Counted from the stretch's first letter, positions 28,589 through 37,667 are shown. The stretch: 42,892 nt of DNA from Prochloraceae cyanobacterium (GCA_030065265.1 JASJCW010000019.1:1-42892); one strand, 5' to 3'. Numbers and translations are program-made. The notes: a model not told the origin generated them from the letters alone.

Positions 28589-30604
28589 ATGGGCGAAAAA
28601 TTAGCGCGAGGGGATAAAGATAACAAAAGTTCTCAAAGAGTAATACTGTTAAATCGGATTGTCAGTCACATTCGCCAGTCTTTAGATTTACAGGCAATTT
28701 TAGATACGACAGTAGTCGAAGTCAGGTCTTTTCTGAAAACCGATCGCGTCAAAATTTATAAGTTCGACGAAGCTGGGAACGGACAAGTAATTGCCGAATC
28801 TATTTATCGAGATCGCCTGCCGAGTTTATTAGGTTTGAATTTTCCCGCAGGAGATATTCCCCCCCAAGCAAGGGAATTATTTTGTAAAGCAAAAACGCGA
28901 TCGATTGTCGATATCCAACAGCAAAAAATCAGCCTCAGCGAACCTTCTCGCCTTCGGTCGACGGCTACTGGAGAACTAACCGTCGAAGAAGTACGTCAAG
29001 AGTCATTACAAAACCTCTTACAGCGTCCGGTAGACCCCTGTCACGTTGAATATTTATCTTTAATGGGGGTCAAATCATCGGTAGTAATACCGATTTTAAA
29101 CGACAAGAAGTTGTGGGGTTTGTTAATTTCTCACAATGCTAAATCAAAAGTATTTGCCGAAGTCGATCTGCAATTAGTGGAGATGATTGCCAATCAATTA
29201 GAATTTGCCATCTCCCAAGCTAATTTGCTCTCTCGAGTGCGACGACAAGCTAAAAACGAATCTGCACTTAACTACGTCTCCAACTTGCTGCACTCAACTT
29301 TAGACCGGAAAGAAGTTATGCCCCTCGCACTTCAAGAAATTGTCAATGCGGTAGAAACTTCCGGGGGAGCGTTATTAATTCCCGATGCAGCAGAAGAAGG
29401 AGCGAGTTTTTACGTTTCTGGTTGCGTACCCCAATTATCAAACTCTCAGTGGGCAAAAATATTTAGTTTCAGAAGTTCCCAAAATCGGATCGAGACGATC
29501 GATAACTTATCTCAAAATTCCCAATTAAAATCTTTGCAAAAGGCTTTTAGCGATCGCCAACTGAACGGGATGCTGTCGCTGCCGATCGAATATCGTCAAG
29601 AAACTCTGGGTCATTTGACCCTATTTCGCAAAGAAATTGAAACAGAAAAACTTTGGGCCGGCTATTGCGACTCCAGCGACGATCGCCAGTCTCGTCCCCG
29701 TCAGTCTTTTGAAGAGTGGCGCGAAATCAGCAAAGGAGCTACGAAAAAATGGACGCTTGAGGAGTTGAAATTAGCCGATGCGATGGCAACTAATTTAGCA
29801 ACTTCCCTGATGCAAGATCGTCTCTATCATCGTGAAAAAAAGCAACGGCAATTAGTCGAAATGCGAAATCGAGAATTAGACAAAGCGCGGGCGATCGCCG
29901 AACAAGCAAACAGCATCAAGTCTAATTTTCTTTCTTCTACTTCTCACGAACTGCGGACTCCTTTGGCTTCTACCCTCAACTATCTCAATTTACTCAAGCA
30001 AGGTTTCTACGATGACGAGCAAGAATTGCGAGAATATATCGAAGCGGCTTGTATTTCAACGGAAAATCTCGTCGATATTATTAATGACGTTCTCGATATT
30101 TCCAAAATAGAAGCAGGACGAATGTTAGTCGAACTAACACCGATTGAATTGCAGCCGATGCTTGAAGAACAATACAGTATGTTCAAACATCAAAGTATTA
30201 ATTCTGGGGTAGCCCTTAATTTTCACTCTGAAGTAGATGTAGTCGTTGCCGATCGCACTAAACTCAAGCAAATTTTAACTAACCTACTTTCTAATGCTTT
30301 TAAATTTACTCATTCTGGATCGATAAGCTTAGAAGTTAGCAGAGAAAAAACTCCAGAAAAAGCGATGGTGGTTTTTTCTGTTTGCGATACGGGAATTGGC
30401 ATCGAATCTAGCAAACAACATCTTGTTTTTGAAGCTTTCGTTCAAGAAGAAGGCTCGATCCGCAGGCGTTACGGAGGTACTGGTTTGGGCTTGACCATTT
30501 GTAAAAAGTTAGTCGAGTTGATGGGGGGAAGGATTTGGCTCAAAAGTAAAGGAAAAAATCACGGCACTACGGTGAGTTTTACTTTGCCCGATCGCGTTGC
30601 ATAA
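28589..30604 (+). CDS. Phytochrome-like GAF histidine kinase (probable bilin sensor)
   Basis: A soluble 671-residue kinase. GAF1 (about 25-210) has the phytochrome-type NFPAGDIPPQARELF segment (84-98) and PVDPCHVEYLSLMGV (147-161), in which C151-H152 matches the bilin-attachment Cys-His of cyanobacteriochromes and plant phytochromes. GAF2 (about 225-410) lacks such a motif. No PHY domain is evident between the GAF and the kinase. HisKA carries H453 in STSHELRTPLASTLNYL, and the ATPase boxes are DTGIGIE (600-606) and GGTGLGL (629-635). A receiver (30767) and a NarL regulator (31345) follow on the same strand, suggesting a pathway. Covalent bilin binding is inferred from motifs, not shown. Confidence 0.9.
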   Translation: MGEKLARGDKDNKSSQRVILLNRIVSHIRQSLDLQAILDTTVVEVRSFLKTDRVKIYKFDEAGNGQVIAESIYRDRLPSLLGLNFPAGDIPPQARELFCKAKTRSIVDIQQQKISLSEPSRLRSTATGELTVEEVRQESLQNLLQRPVDPCHVEYLSLMGVKSSVVIPILNDKKLWGLLISHNAKSKVFAEVDLQLVEMIANQLEFAISQANLLSRVRRQAKNESALNYVSNLLHSTLDRKEVMPLALQEIVNAVETSGGALLIPDAAEEGASFYVSGCVPQLSNSQWAKIFSFRSSQNRIETIDNLSQNSQLKSLQKAFSDRQLNGMLSLPIEYRQETLGHLTLFRKEIETEKLWAGYCDSSDDRQSRPRQSFEEWREISKGATKKWTLEELKLADAMATNLATSLMQDRLYHREKKQRQLVEMRNRELDKARAIAEQANSIKSNFLSSTSHELRTPLASTLNYLNLLKQGFYDDEQELREYIEAACISTENLVDIINDVLDISKIEAGRMLVELTPIELQPMLEEQYSMFKHQSINSGVALNFHSEVDVVVADRTKLKQILTNLLSNAFKFTHSGSISLEVSREKTPEKAMVVFSVCDTGIGIESSKQHLVFEAFVQEEGSIRRRYGGTGLGLTICKKLVELMGGRIWLKSKGKNHGTTVSFTLPDRVA

Positions 30605-30766
30605 TTAAAATTGGGAACGAGGGCTAACGTCTGATTAATCTCTTAATTACCTCTATTAGTAAAAAACTCAAAAAAAATAATCTACCTTAAGGCTAGTTTT
30701 TTGGTAACCTTTTTTTGTCAAAATTTACCGTATATAAAAAATCAAGATAATAGTATTTCAAAATAA

Positions 30767-31171
30767 GTGAAAATATTGTTAGTAGAAGATGACCGACTTT
30801 TAGCAAAAGGAACGGCAAAGTTAATCGAACGGATGAGCGGCTATCAAGTCGAAGTTTCCGACGATCCCGCAATAATATTTCAACTCTGCGAAGAGGGAAA
30901 TATCGATTTAGTAATCATGGATATCAATTTGCCCGGTGCAAAATGGCAAGGAAAAGCAGTTAGCGGTGCAGATATATCTCGCTTGCTGAAAGATCGATCT
31001 CAAACTTCTGAGATCCCAATTATTATTTTGACAGCCTATGCGATGAAAACCGAGCGAGAAACTTTACTCGAAGCTTCCCATGCAGACGAACTATTTACCA
31101 AACCGCTTAAAGATTTTAAACAACTGATAGAAGCGATCGACAATCTTTGCAAACAAAGTAAAAATGCTTGA
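30767..31171 (+). CDS. Stand-alone response regulator receiver
   Basis: This 134-residue single-domain receiver starts at GTG 30767 (MKILLVEDDRLLAKG). It has acidic pair D8/D9, phospho-acceptor D52 in LVIMDINLPG, the threonine of ILTAYA, and lysine in FTKPL. There is an unusual insertion after the acceptor (GAKWQGKAVSGAD). It has no output domain, so it probably passes phosphate on or acts by protein contact. It follows the GAF kinase by 162 nt and precedes the NarL gene by 173 nt, all on one strand. Confidence 0.9.
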   Translation: MKILLVEDDRLLAKGTAKLIERMSGYQVEVSDDPAIIFQLCEEGNIDLVIMDINLPGAKWQGKAVSGADISRLLKDRSQTSEIPIIILTAYAMKTERETLLEASHADELFTKPLKDFKQLIEAIDNLCKQSKNA

Positions 31172-31344
31172 GCTGCTAGGACGATTGCAAGCTTTAATCC
31201 GATCTCGTTCCAGGTAACCAGCACCAAGCAACCTACCAAGACAAATAAATCTATCGTTCGGCTTAATTTTTCTTATCACTATCGATAGATTTAACTTAGC
31301 AACTAATTTTGAATAATCGGGATACGTACCCGCAATTAATATCT

Positions 31345-32064
31345 ATGAGTAAAATAAGCGTTGTTGTCATTGAAGATCACGAATTGAGTCGCATTGGTTT
31401 GTGTGCGGCTTTAAGACAGTATAAAAATATCGATATATTAGGGGATGCACCCAATGCAACCAAAGGTTTAGAAATTATTACCTCAAGTAAACCCGATGTG
31501 GCGATCGTCGATATTGGTTTGCCAGATAAAGACGGGATCGAACTGACTCAAGAACTAAAACAGTCCCAAGAAACATCTGAAGATGTTCGCACCAAAATTC
31601 TCATCTTAACCATGCATAAAGATGAAGATGCAGTGATGGCAGCATTTGCTGCTGGTGCAGACTCCTACAGCGTTAAGGATGCCAGTGTAGAAAGTTTAGT
31701 CCAAGCGATCGAAACGACTAATGAAGGCAATTCTTGGATCGACCCGACTATTGCTAGAGTAGTATTAAAACAAAGTCGTCAACCTAAACCTAGTTCGACC
31801 GAGCAAAGTGTTGAAATCAAGTCTGGGAATACCGAAGATCGGGCAGACTATGAAAAACTTTTAGAAACCTATCCTCTGACCGATCGAGAAATGGAGGTTT
31901 TAGAATTAATCGTGGCTGGTTGCTCTAATGCGGAAATAGCAGAGAAACTTTATATTACCGTAGGAACTGTCAAAACTCACGTTCGCAATATTTTAGGCAA
32001 ACTGTGCGCCGACGATCGCACTCAAGCGGCAGTTCGGGCTTTGCGATCTGGTTTAATCGACTAA
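31345..32064 (+). CDS. NarL/FixJ-family DNA-binding response regulator
   Basis: A 239-residue two-domain regulator. Receiver: SKISVVVIEDHELSRIG with the acidic pair, acceptor Asp in VAIVDIGLPDKDGIE, and lysine in SVKDAS. Output: LuxR-type HTH (YPLTDREMEVLELIVAGCSN to GTVKTHVRNILGKL) near residues 175-235. I chose ATG 31345 over an in-frame TTG at 31309, since the receiver fold begins right after it. The C-terminal TRT-like end is complete. Its last 12 nt overlap the convergent EVE gene. Confidence 0.93.
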   Translation: MSKISVVVIEDHELSRIGLCAALRQYKNIDILGDAPNATKGLEIITSSKPDVAIVDIGLPDKDGIELTQELKQSQETSEDVRTKILILTMHKDEDAVMAAFAAGADSYSVKDASVESLVQAIETTNEGNSWIDPTIARVVLKQSRQPKPSSTEQSVEIKSGNTEDRADYEKLLETYPLTDREMEVLELIVAGCSNAEIAEKLYITVGTVKTHVRNILGKLCADDRTQAAVRALRSGLID

Positions 32065-32505
32065 GGTTAAAATTTTTTCGGCTGCGATCGGATCGACTGG
32101 CATAACCGATAATCTATTTCCTTTTTTAACCAGCAATATTTCTGCTGGAGAAAACTTTTGTTTTAATTCTTCTAAGGATAAAAGCTGGGAATATTCGGCG
32201 ACAAATTCCACTGTTACTGTTTGCCAGCGAGGTGATTCTGGTTTAGATTTAGGATCGTAATATTTACTATTGCGATCGAATTGCGTCGGATCGACTACGT
32301 CGGTTTTAATAATAGTCATTAAGCCGACAATACCGGGAGGTTTAGTATTGGAATGATAGAAAAAGCATAAGTCTCCTGGTTGCATTTGACGCAGAAAATT
32401 ACGGGCTTGATAGTTTCTCACTCCATCCCAAATAGTTTGCCCGTCTCGCTTCAAATCGGCAATACTATAAACAAATGGTTCTGATTTCATTAGCCAGTAG
32501 TTCAT
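32053..32505 (-). CDS. EVE-domain protein
   Basis: This 150-residue protein is a single EVE domain, a PUA-like fold that in other proteins recognises modified bases in DNA or RNA. The opening MNYWLMKSEPFVYSIADL, then WDGVRNYQARNFLRQMQPGD and FFYHSNTKPPGIVGL, and the C-terminal LLVKKGNRLSVMPVDPIAAEKI are diagnostic. EVE proteins occur widely as solo genes in bacteria; the target is unknown here. The 3' end overlaps the NarL regulator gene by 12 nt, tail to tail. Confidence 0.92.
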   Translation of the reverse strand: MNYWLMKSEPFVYSIADLKRDGQTIWDGVRNYQARNFLRQMQPGDLCFFYHSNTKPPGIVGLMTIIKTDVVDPTQFDRNSKYYDPKSKPESPRWQTVTVEFVAEYSQLLSLEELKQKFSPAEILLVKKGNRLSVMPVDPIAAEKILTLVD

Positions 32506-32636
32506 TTTTAATTATTTATAATAATTCTGTTTGTAGTTATTACGTTTGGGCGATCGATTTTACGAATCTCTTGCCTTCGATCGCCTCTGTTTTTCGACTC
32601 GGGACAAGGAAGAAGGATAATATCAAAGTAGACCTT

Positions 32637-32784
32637 ATACCATTTCTATTTAATATTGTTACAGTTTGGTGGTCAGGGGGCAGGGGTCAGAGGCTAGTCG
32701 GTCTAGGTAGGAGGTCAGGAGAACAATTAACGGGTCTTGAGAATAATTCATTGTATCTGTAGCCTCATTTTTCAGAAATGGTAT
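32637..32784 (+). mobile_element. MITE-like element, copy G (148 bp)
   Basis: The ends ATACCATTTCT (32637-32647) and AGAAATGGTAT (32774-32784) are perfect 11-bp inverted repeats. Imperfect similarity extends to about 28 bp, both arms reaching TACAG at the same offset. The interior includes AGTCGGTCTAGGTAGGAG, shared with the copy at 34403-34550. There is no coding capacity. Confidence 0.75.
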
Positions 32785-33369
32785 TAACTACTTTTAATTG
32801 AAAACTCTTCATAAATTTTATAAATGAAGAGGGGACTTAAATCTAAATATTTTTGACTGCTTTCTCAGATCTTAAGCTGAGGAGACTTCAGCCTAATCGC
32901 GGTGCGCTTTTAACTATTAACTATTGTTTTCTTGCCTTTTCTGCAACAGTTTAAGGCAAAGCTATACTATATTTTATTTTCCCAAATTTTTTTACTGACT
33001 TCCCTCCCTCAAATATGTTTGATTGTTGCGATTGCTAAACTGCAAATATCAACTTAATTTTAAGTTTAATTTTAAAGCCTTTGTAAAAATTAAAAGCCTG
33101 GATTTTAATTTATAGTAAATTTTCCTCATTTTACCGATTTTCAATTGCATTTGCAAAAATTACGGTGTTAAAAATAATTAAGTAATATCTATTCAAAACA
33201 GAAAGATCGAGACAAGTTTAAATATTTGTCAGTTCGATTAAACATTATAAAAAAAATACAATAAATGCAATTAAAAAGTAAAAAAGTAACTAAAAATATC
33301 CGATACAATACGATTTTAGATTGTTTGAGCGATCGCGCTAAATTAAAAATACAGGCTTATCTCACGGAG

Positions 33370-33428
33370 CAATAGGCAATAGGCAATAGGCAAAATCTAT
33401 CTGTAGTATTATTTTAGGGAATTAGTAT
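33370..33428 (+). repeat. Repeat copy C (heptamers plus conserved end)
   Basis: Three to four GGCAATA units (33370-33391) run directly into AAAATCTATCTGTAGTATTATTTTAGGG-type sequence ending AATTAGTAT at 33428, 33 bp before the methyltransferase start. It may therefore lie within that gene's promoter or leader. Confidence 0.65.
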
Positions 33429-33460
33429 TATTCGGATCTGTCGACCTCAGTCTAATCAAT

Positions 33461-34195
33461 ATGACAGAATTTTATAGACAAGATTTAGCATACATACACG
33501 ATATTGGTTTTAGCGACTGGGCCGTCCAATCTGCTCCGGGAATATTAGAGATCTTGGCTAAAAACGAGGTTAAAGATGGTTTGATAGTAGACTTGGGTTG
33601 TGGAACTGGATTATCGGCCCGAGAATTTGTCAAAGCTGGTTATGAAGTATTAGGGATAGATATATCAGAAGGTGCGATCGCCATTGCCAAGAAAAAAGTT
33701 CCTGATGCTGAATTTAGACTCGGATCTGTATTTAAAGTAGAAATTCCTGCTTGTAATGCTGTTATTGCCATAAGTGAATGTTTGAATTATTTATTCGATC
33801 GCGACAATAACGATCGTGAATTAATTAAACTGTTCGATCGCATCGATCGAGCCTTAATTCCTGGAGGGGTATTTATCTTTGATATAGTCGAACCGGGACA
33901 AGTAAAAACGGGACAAATATCGCAAGGATTTAGAGAAGGAAAAGATTGGATTGTTTTAGTAGAAAAAGAAGAAGATCGAGAAAAAAATATTTTAAATCGG
34001 CGAATTATTACCTTTAGAAAAATAGGAGAATATTATCGGCGAGATGAAGAAATTCATTGCCAGCGATTATATCAAAGAAAAGATATCGAGCAAAAATTGC
34101 AAGAAGTAGGTTTTAAAGTTGAAATTATGGATGGTTACGGAGATTATAAATTACCGATCGCGCGGGTAGCTTTTGTGGCGACTAAATCTAAATAA
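33461..34195 (+). CDS. Class I SAM-dependent methyltransferase
   Basis: A 244-residue Rossmann-fold methyltransferase. The SAM-binding motif I is LIVDLGCGTGLSAREFV (about 41-57), followed by the acidic GIDISEGAIAIAKK (65-78) and the motif-III-like AVIAISECLNYLFDRD. The C-terminal half, with FDIVEPGQVKTG and many charged residues, fits the substrate-capping region of small-molecule methyltransferases. The target cannot be assigned. The start MTEFYRQDLAYIHDIGFSDW is usual for this subgroup. The gene stands between repeat-bearing gaps. Confidence 0.88.
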   Translation: MTEFYRQDLAYIHDIGFSDWAVQSAPGILEILAKNEVKDGLIVDLGCGTGLSAREFVKAGYEVLGIDISEGAIAIAKKKVPDAEFRLGSVFKVEIPACNAVIAISECLNYLFDRDNNDRELIKLFDRIDRALIPGGVFIFDIVEPGQVKTGQISQGFREGKDWIVLVEKEEDREKNILNRRIITFRKIGEYYRRDEEIHCQRLYQRKDIEQKLQEVGFKVEIMDGYGDYKLPIARVAFVATKSK

Positions 34196-34610
34196 ATATA
34201 TTAGCATTTTTTTGGAACATTATCTAAATAAAAAATTACAAATATTATCAAATAAGCTTGGATTAATAAATATAAAAAATCAGCTTTATTTAAAATATAA
34301 TTCTATATTTAGTGCCATTGAAATAATTTTTAGTCAGACTAAAGAAACGATCTTATTTCTAAGAAGTTTTTTTCAGAAAGAGTCTTGAAAAAATATCAAG
34401 TAATACCATTTTTCAAAAGTAATAAGAGACTTAATACAGGTAAAAATATCAGTCGGTCTAGGTAGGAGTCAGATATAATCAGCTTTTTTAAATTTTTTCA
34501 TATTATTAAATAGAGTTGCTATATATTTTACTATTTTTGAGAATTGGTATAACGTTAGGACGGTGGTAAGTTAGATCGATAAGAGAATAAATCGAAAGGT
34601 GGTATTTTTG
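34196..34610. other. Intergenic region holding MITE-like copy H
   Basis: A 415-bp AT-rich region. Bases 34403-34550 are the second MITE-like copy. The open frame at its left part is AT-rich and shows no domain or ribosome binding site, so no gene is called. AAAGGTGG before ATG 34611 is the ribosome binding site of the next gene. Confidence 0.6.
34403..34550 (+). mobile_element. MITE-like element, copy H (148 bp)
   Basis: It begins ATACCATTTTTCAAAAGT (34403) and ends GAATTGGTAT (34550); the ends are imperfect inverted repeats. Its length is identical to copy G, and the interior CAGTCGGTCTAGGTAGGAG matches copy G at the same position. It has no coding capacity. Confidence 0.75.
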
Positions 34611-35126
34611 ATGTCAAAAAATATTTTATTTCTAAGTTGTATTGTAACTGCCTTAAGTATAAGTGGTTGTCAGTCCGATGCGATCGAATCTAAGCAAACA
34701 AATTCGAGTAAAAAGCAAGTAGTATTAGCAAAAGATAAGTTAAACATCTGTCAAGATGCGGTCGCATCTGTAGAAAAGCAATTAAACAAGATCGATCGGG
34801 TGAAAGTTGAAAGTTCTGAGATTCTCAATCAAAACTATCCTTATCATCCTAAAGGTCGTCCGAATAATTATAAATTAGTAATTAGTGGAGATGAAGCCAA
34901 TGCAGTTATGAATAACGATATCTTGCTTAATTCTCTTGCTACTCAAATTATTAATAATTGCGATTCGATTAGTCTAGTTAGATTTAATCTTTACTTTACC
35001 GGCTATATTTTAGAGTATGGTTTAATGCCAGATGGAACAGTGAAAAAGTTTCAATGTCCCGCAGGTTTCAAAATTGGAGAACCGTATCCAAGACCTTTAG
35101 AATGGGGAGAGCAATGTTCGCCTTAA
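34611..35126 (+). CDS. Hypothetical lipoprotein, 171 aa
   Basis: An exported protein with signal peptide MSKNILFLSCIVTALSISGC, lipobox cysteine C20. I chose ATG 34611, which has AAAGGTGG 8 nt upstream, over the in-frame GTG at 34599. The mature part has a polar Ser/Lys linker, then helix- and strand-forming segments with conserved-looking PYHPKGRPNNYKLVISG and a C-terminal Gly/Pro-rich tail with two cysteines (FQCPAGFKIG and GEQCSP). I do not recognise the family. Confidence 0.75.
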   Translation: MSKNILFLSCIVTALSISGCQSDAIESKQTNSSKKQVVLAKDKLNICQDAVASVEKQLNKIDRVKVESSEILNQNYPYHPKGRPNNYKLVISGDEANAVMNNDILLNSLATQIINNCDSISLVRFNLYFTGYILEYGLMPDGTVKKFQCPAGFKIGEPYPRPLEWGEQCSP

Positions 35127-35140
35127 TTTAAGAATAAAAA

Positions 35141-35611
35141 TTAAAATTCACCTTCAAAAATAAACGTATCTTGCTCCGAATGTTCCCTAATAAAATTGAT
35201 AATAGCTTCGAGCATGGCAATAAACCATTTATCGCGATCGCCGCGATCGGAGTTTTTCAGTAACTCGAGTTGCTCCTCTAGCTTTTGAACATCCCCCTTA
35301 CTGAGAATCAGAATATCTCCATCTACATCAGTTTCAGCTTCGGATAGGTACTCATATTCGTCATCTTCATTCTCATCCTCCAAATATCGAATTAGGTGAT
35401 ACTGTCCGATGCCTAATTCTGTATTAATTCTATGCATCTCCGAGTTTTGAACGCCAAAACCATATTTCCAAACTATTTCATATTCATCGCCGATCTGACA
35501 ATTAATATATCTGCCCATAATCTTGCCATAAAGATGCGTCCTAATTATATAATCCGACTCAAATCCAATTTGCCCTCTAGCAAACAGCAAGGATAAATCC
35601 ATCCCCTGCAA
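35141..35611 (-). CDS. Hypothetical acidic protein
   Basis: Soluble and very acidic in its middle (EDENEDDEYEYLSEAETD) and helical in its C-terminal third. The domain beginning MGRYINCQIGDEYEIVWKYG looks like the natural start of the protein, at ATG 35518, giving about 125 residues. The frame also stays open to 35611 with two earlier ATGs (35611 and 35602), and those extensions would approach the zds start on the other strand. I do not recognise a family. It converges on the lipoprotein gene and is divergent from zds, with 55 bp between the longest starts. Confidence 0.65.
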   Translation of the reverse strand: MQGMDLSLLFARGQIGFESDYIIRTHLYGKIMGRYINCQIGDEYEIVWKYGFGVQNSEMHRINTELGIGQYHLIRYLEDENEDDEYEYLSEAETDVDGDILILSKGDVQKLEEQLELLKNSDRGDRDKWFIAMLEAIINFIREHSEQDTFIFEGEF

Positions 35612-35666
35612 AAACAGTGCCGCAAAATATTAAAATACTTAAATAAACTTAAAAAACAAAGACAGA

Positions 35667-37115
35667 ATGCGAGTTGCGATCGTAGGTGCAGGATTAGCAG
35701 GAATGTCCGCAGCAATGGATTTAGTAGATGCGGGCCATTCAGTAGAAATATTTGAATCTCGTCCTTTTGTTGGCGGAAAAGTAGGCAGTTGGATCGATGC
35801 TGAAGGAAACCACGTCGAGATGGGTTTGCACGTCTTTTTTGGCTGCTATTACAATTTATTTGCATTGATGAAAAAAGTTGGGGCTTTTAAAGATTTGCGT
35901 CTCAAACAACACACCCACACTTTCGTCAATGAAGGAGGAAGAATAGGAGAGTTAGATTTTCGCTTTATTACTGGCGCGCCATTTAATGGTTTAAAGGCCT
36001 TTTTTACCACTTCTCAACTCTCAGCAACGGATAAGGTGGCTAATTCCTTGGCTTTAGGGACTAGCCCGATAGTTAGGGGTTTGCTAGACTTCGAGGGAGC
36101 GATGAGAAATATTCGCGATCTCGATTCGGTTAGTTTTGCCGACTGGTTTCGTTCTCACGGGGGCAATAACGGCAGTTTGAGAAGGATGTGGGATCCGATC
36201 GCCTATGCTTTGGGTTTCATCGATACGGAGAATATTTCGGCCCGTTGTATGTTGACCATCTTTAACTTTTTTGCCACTAAAACCGAAGCATCAGTGTTGC
36301 GGATGTTAGAAGGATCTCCAGACGAATATTTACACAAACCGATCGTCAAATATATTGAAGATCGCGGCGGTAAAATATATACTCGGCGCAGGGTTAGAGA
36401 AGTCTTGTTTGAAGGGGATAAAGTAACTGGTTTAGTCGTAGCTAACGGCGAAACAGAAGAAACGATCCTTGCTGATGCTTATTTAGCTGCTTGTGACGTT
36501 CCCGGAATTAAAAAGTTATTGCCTCAAGCATGGCGCAAGTGGTCGGAATTTGATAACATTTATAAACTCGATGCCGTTCCCGTAGCTACGGTACAGTTGC
36601 GCTTTGATGGTTGGGTGACGGAAATGCAAGATCCGCAGCAACGCCAACAGTTAGAAAAAGCTGTCGGAATAGATAATTTACTGTACACTCCCGATGCTGA
36701 TTTTTCTTGTTTTGCCGATTTAGCTTTAACTAGTCCGGGAGACTATTATCGCGAAGGTCAAGGATCTTTATTGCAGTTGGTTTTAACTCCGGGCGATCCT
36801 TTTATTAAGGAAAAAAATGAGGATATTGCTAACCACGTCCTCGAACAAGTTAGAAAACTTTTCCCTTCGGCACGGGAATTAAATATGACTTGGTACAGTG
36901 TAGTTAAATTAGCTCAATCTTTATATCGAGAAGGGCCCGGGATGGATGTTTATCGTCCCGCGCAAAAGACTCCAATCAGCAACTTCTTTTTAGCTGGTAG
37001 CTACACCCAACAAGATTATATCGATAGCATGGAAGGGGCGACAATATCGGGCAAACAAGCAGCGAGTGCTATCTTAACAAGCTTAGCTGAAACTCGCGAA
37101 CCAACACCCGTTTAA
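35667..37115 (+). CDS. zds: Zeta-carotene desaturase (plant-type, CrtQ/ZDS)
   Basis: ZDS introduces two double bases' worth of desaturation into zeta-carotene to form lycopene isomers, after phytoene desaturase in the carotenoid pathway, at the thylakoid or plasma membrane surface. The FAD fold is clear at the N-terminus: [20 protein letters not shown] and the following [13 protein letters not shown]. The C-terminal amine-oxidase-type end [19 protein letters not shown] contacts FAD. At 482 residues it is full length and is the plant/cyanobacterial form, not the CrtI type. An SRPBCC gene pair follows, an arrangement also seen in other cyanobacteria; the hairpin at 37128 separates them. Confidence 0.95.
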   Translation: MRVAIVGAGLAGMSAAMDLVDAGHSVEIFESRPFVGGKVGSWIDAEGNHVEMGLHVFFGCYYNLFALMKKVGAFKDLRLKQHTHTFVNEGGRIGELDFRFITGAPFNGLKAFFTTSQLSATDKVANSLALGTSPIVRGLLDFEGAMRNIRDLDSVSFADWFRSHGGNNGSLRRMWDPIAYALGFIDTENISARCMLTIFNFFATKTEASVLRMLEGSPDEYLHKPIVKYIEDRGGKIYTRRRVREVLFEGDKVTGLVVANGETEETILADAYLAACDVPGIKKLLPQAWRKWSEFDNIYKLDAVPVATVQLRFDGWVTEMQDPQQRQQLEKAVGIDNLLYTPDADFSCFADLALTSPGDYYREGQGSLLQLVLTPGDPFIKEKNEDIANHVLEQVRKLFPSARELNMTWYSVVKLAQSLYREGPGMDVYRPAQKTPISNFFLAGSYTQQDYIDSMEGATISGKQAASAILTSLAETREPTPV

Positions 37116-37127
37116 TTTCGGTAAAAT

Positions 37128-37149
37128 GGTGGGCATTGCCCGCCTTTCT
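37128..37149 (+). terminator. Hairpin after zds
   Basis: GGTGGGC (37128-37134) pairs with GCCCGCC (37138-37144, one G-U) around ATT and is followed by TTTCT. It lies 13 nt past the zds stop and may end or weaken transcription into the SRPBCC genes. Confidence 0.6.
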
Positions 37150-37199
37150 AAGGTCAATAAATAAACAACAAATAAGAAAACAAATATAATAAATTCAAA

Positions 37200-37667
37200 A
37201 TGACAAATTGGTTAGAGCATAGCGTACAAGTTGAAGTCGGGGCACCGATCGATCTGGTTTGGAATTTATGGTCAGATCTCGAACAAATGCCTTTATGGAT
37301 GAAATGGATCGATTCTGTCAAAGTATTAGAAGATAACCCCGAACTTTCTCGCTGGAAGTTGGCAAGTAGAGGTTTTGAATTTACTTGGCTTTCTCGTATT
37401 TTAAAATTAAACAAACACCAAATTATTCAATGGGAATCTGTCGATGGTTTGCCAAATAAAGGGGCAGTTAGGTTTTACGATCGCGGCGATAGTAGCATTG
37501 TAAAGTTAACGATCGCTTATGCCATTCCGGGAATTTTAGGCCAGTTAATGGACAATCTTTTTTTAGGTAAAATAGTCGAGTCTACTATTGCGGCAGATTT
37601 AGAAAGGTTTCGAGATTATATTAAAAATTTACCGGCCGATCGCAAACAAGAAATAATTAATAGATAA
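37200..37667 (+). CDS. SRPBCC-family protein, copy 1
   Basis: A 155-residue polyketide-cyclase/START-like (SRPBCC) domain that forms a hydrophobic ligand pocket. Seen: MTNWLEHSVQVEVGAPIDLV at the start, WSDLEQMPLWMKWIDSVKVL, RWKLASRGF, and the C-terminal helix from ILGQLMDNLFLGKIVESTI. This layout, downstream of zds, suggests a ligand-binding role linked to carotenoids or their precursors, but that is inference. Copy 2 follows after 3 nt; the two share about three quarters of their residues. Confidence 0.88.
   Translation: MTNWLEHSVQVEVGAPIDLVWNLWSDLEQMPLWMKWIDSVKVLEDNPELSRWKLASRGFEFTWLSRILKLNKHQIIQWESVDGLPNKGAVRFYDRGDSSIVKLTIAYAIPGILGQLMDNLFLGKIVESTIAADLERFRDYIKNLPADRKQEIINR

Larger units (their letters stand above)
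32506..33460. other. 955-bp gene-free region with two repeat copies
   Basis: No credible gene. It contains the 148-bp MITE-like copy at 32637-32784 and the heptamer/end copy at 33370-33428. The stretch 32785-33369 between them is AT-rich, with one HIP1 site near 33331, and holds nothing I can name. Confidence 0.6.

Noticed and set aside
32475..32762. 95-aa plus-strand open frame
   Set aside because: Starts in the EVE gene's antisense and reads into the MITE-like copy, so it is not a real gene.
34173..34388. 71-aa plus-strand open frame overlapping the methyltransferase end
   Set aside because: Lies in AT-rich sequence with composition unlike a protein gene, with no ribosome binding site or domain.
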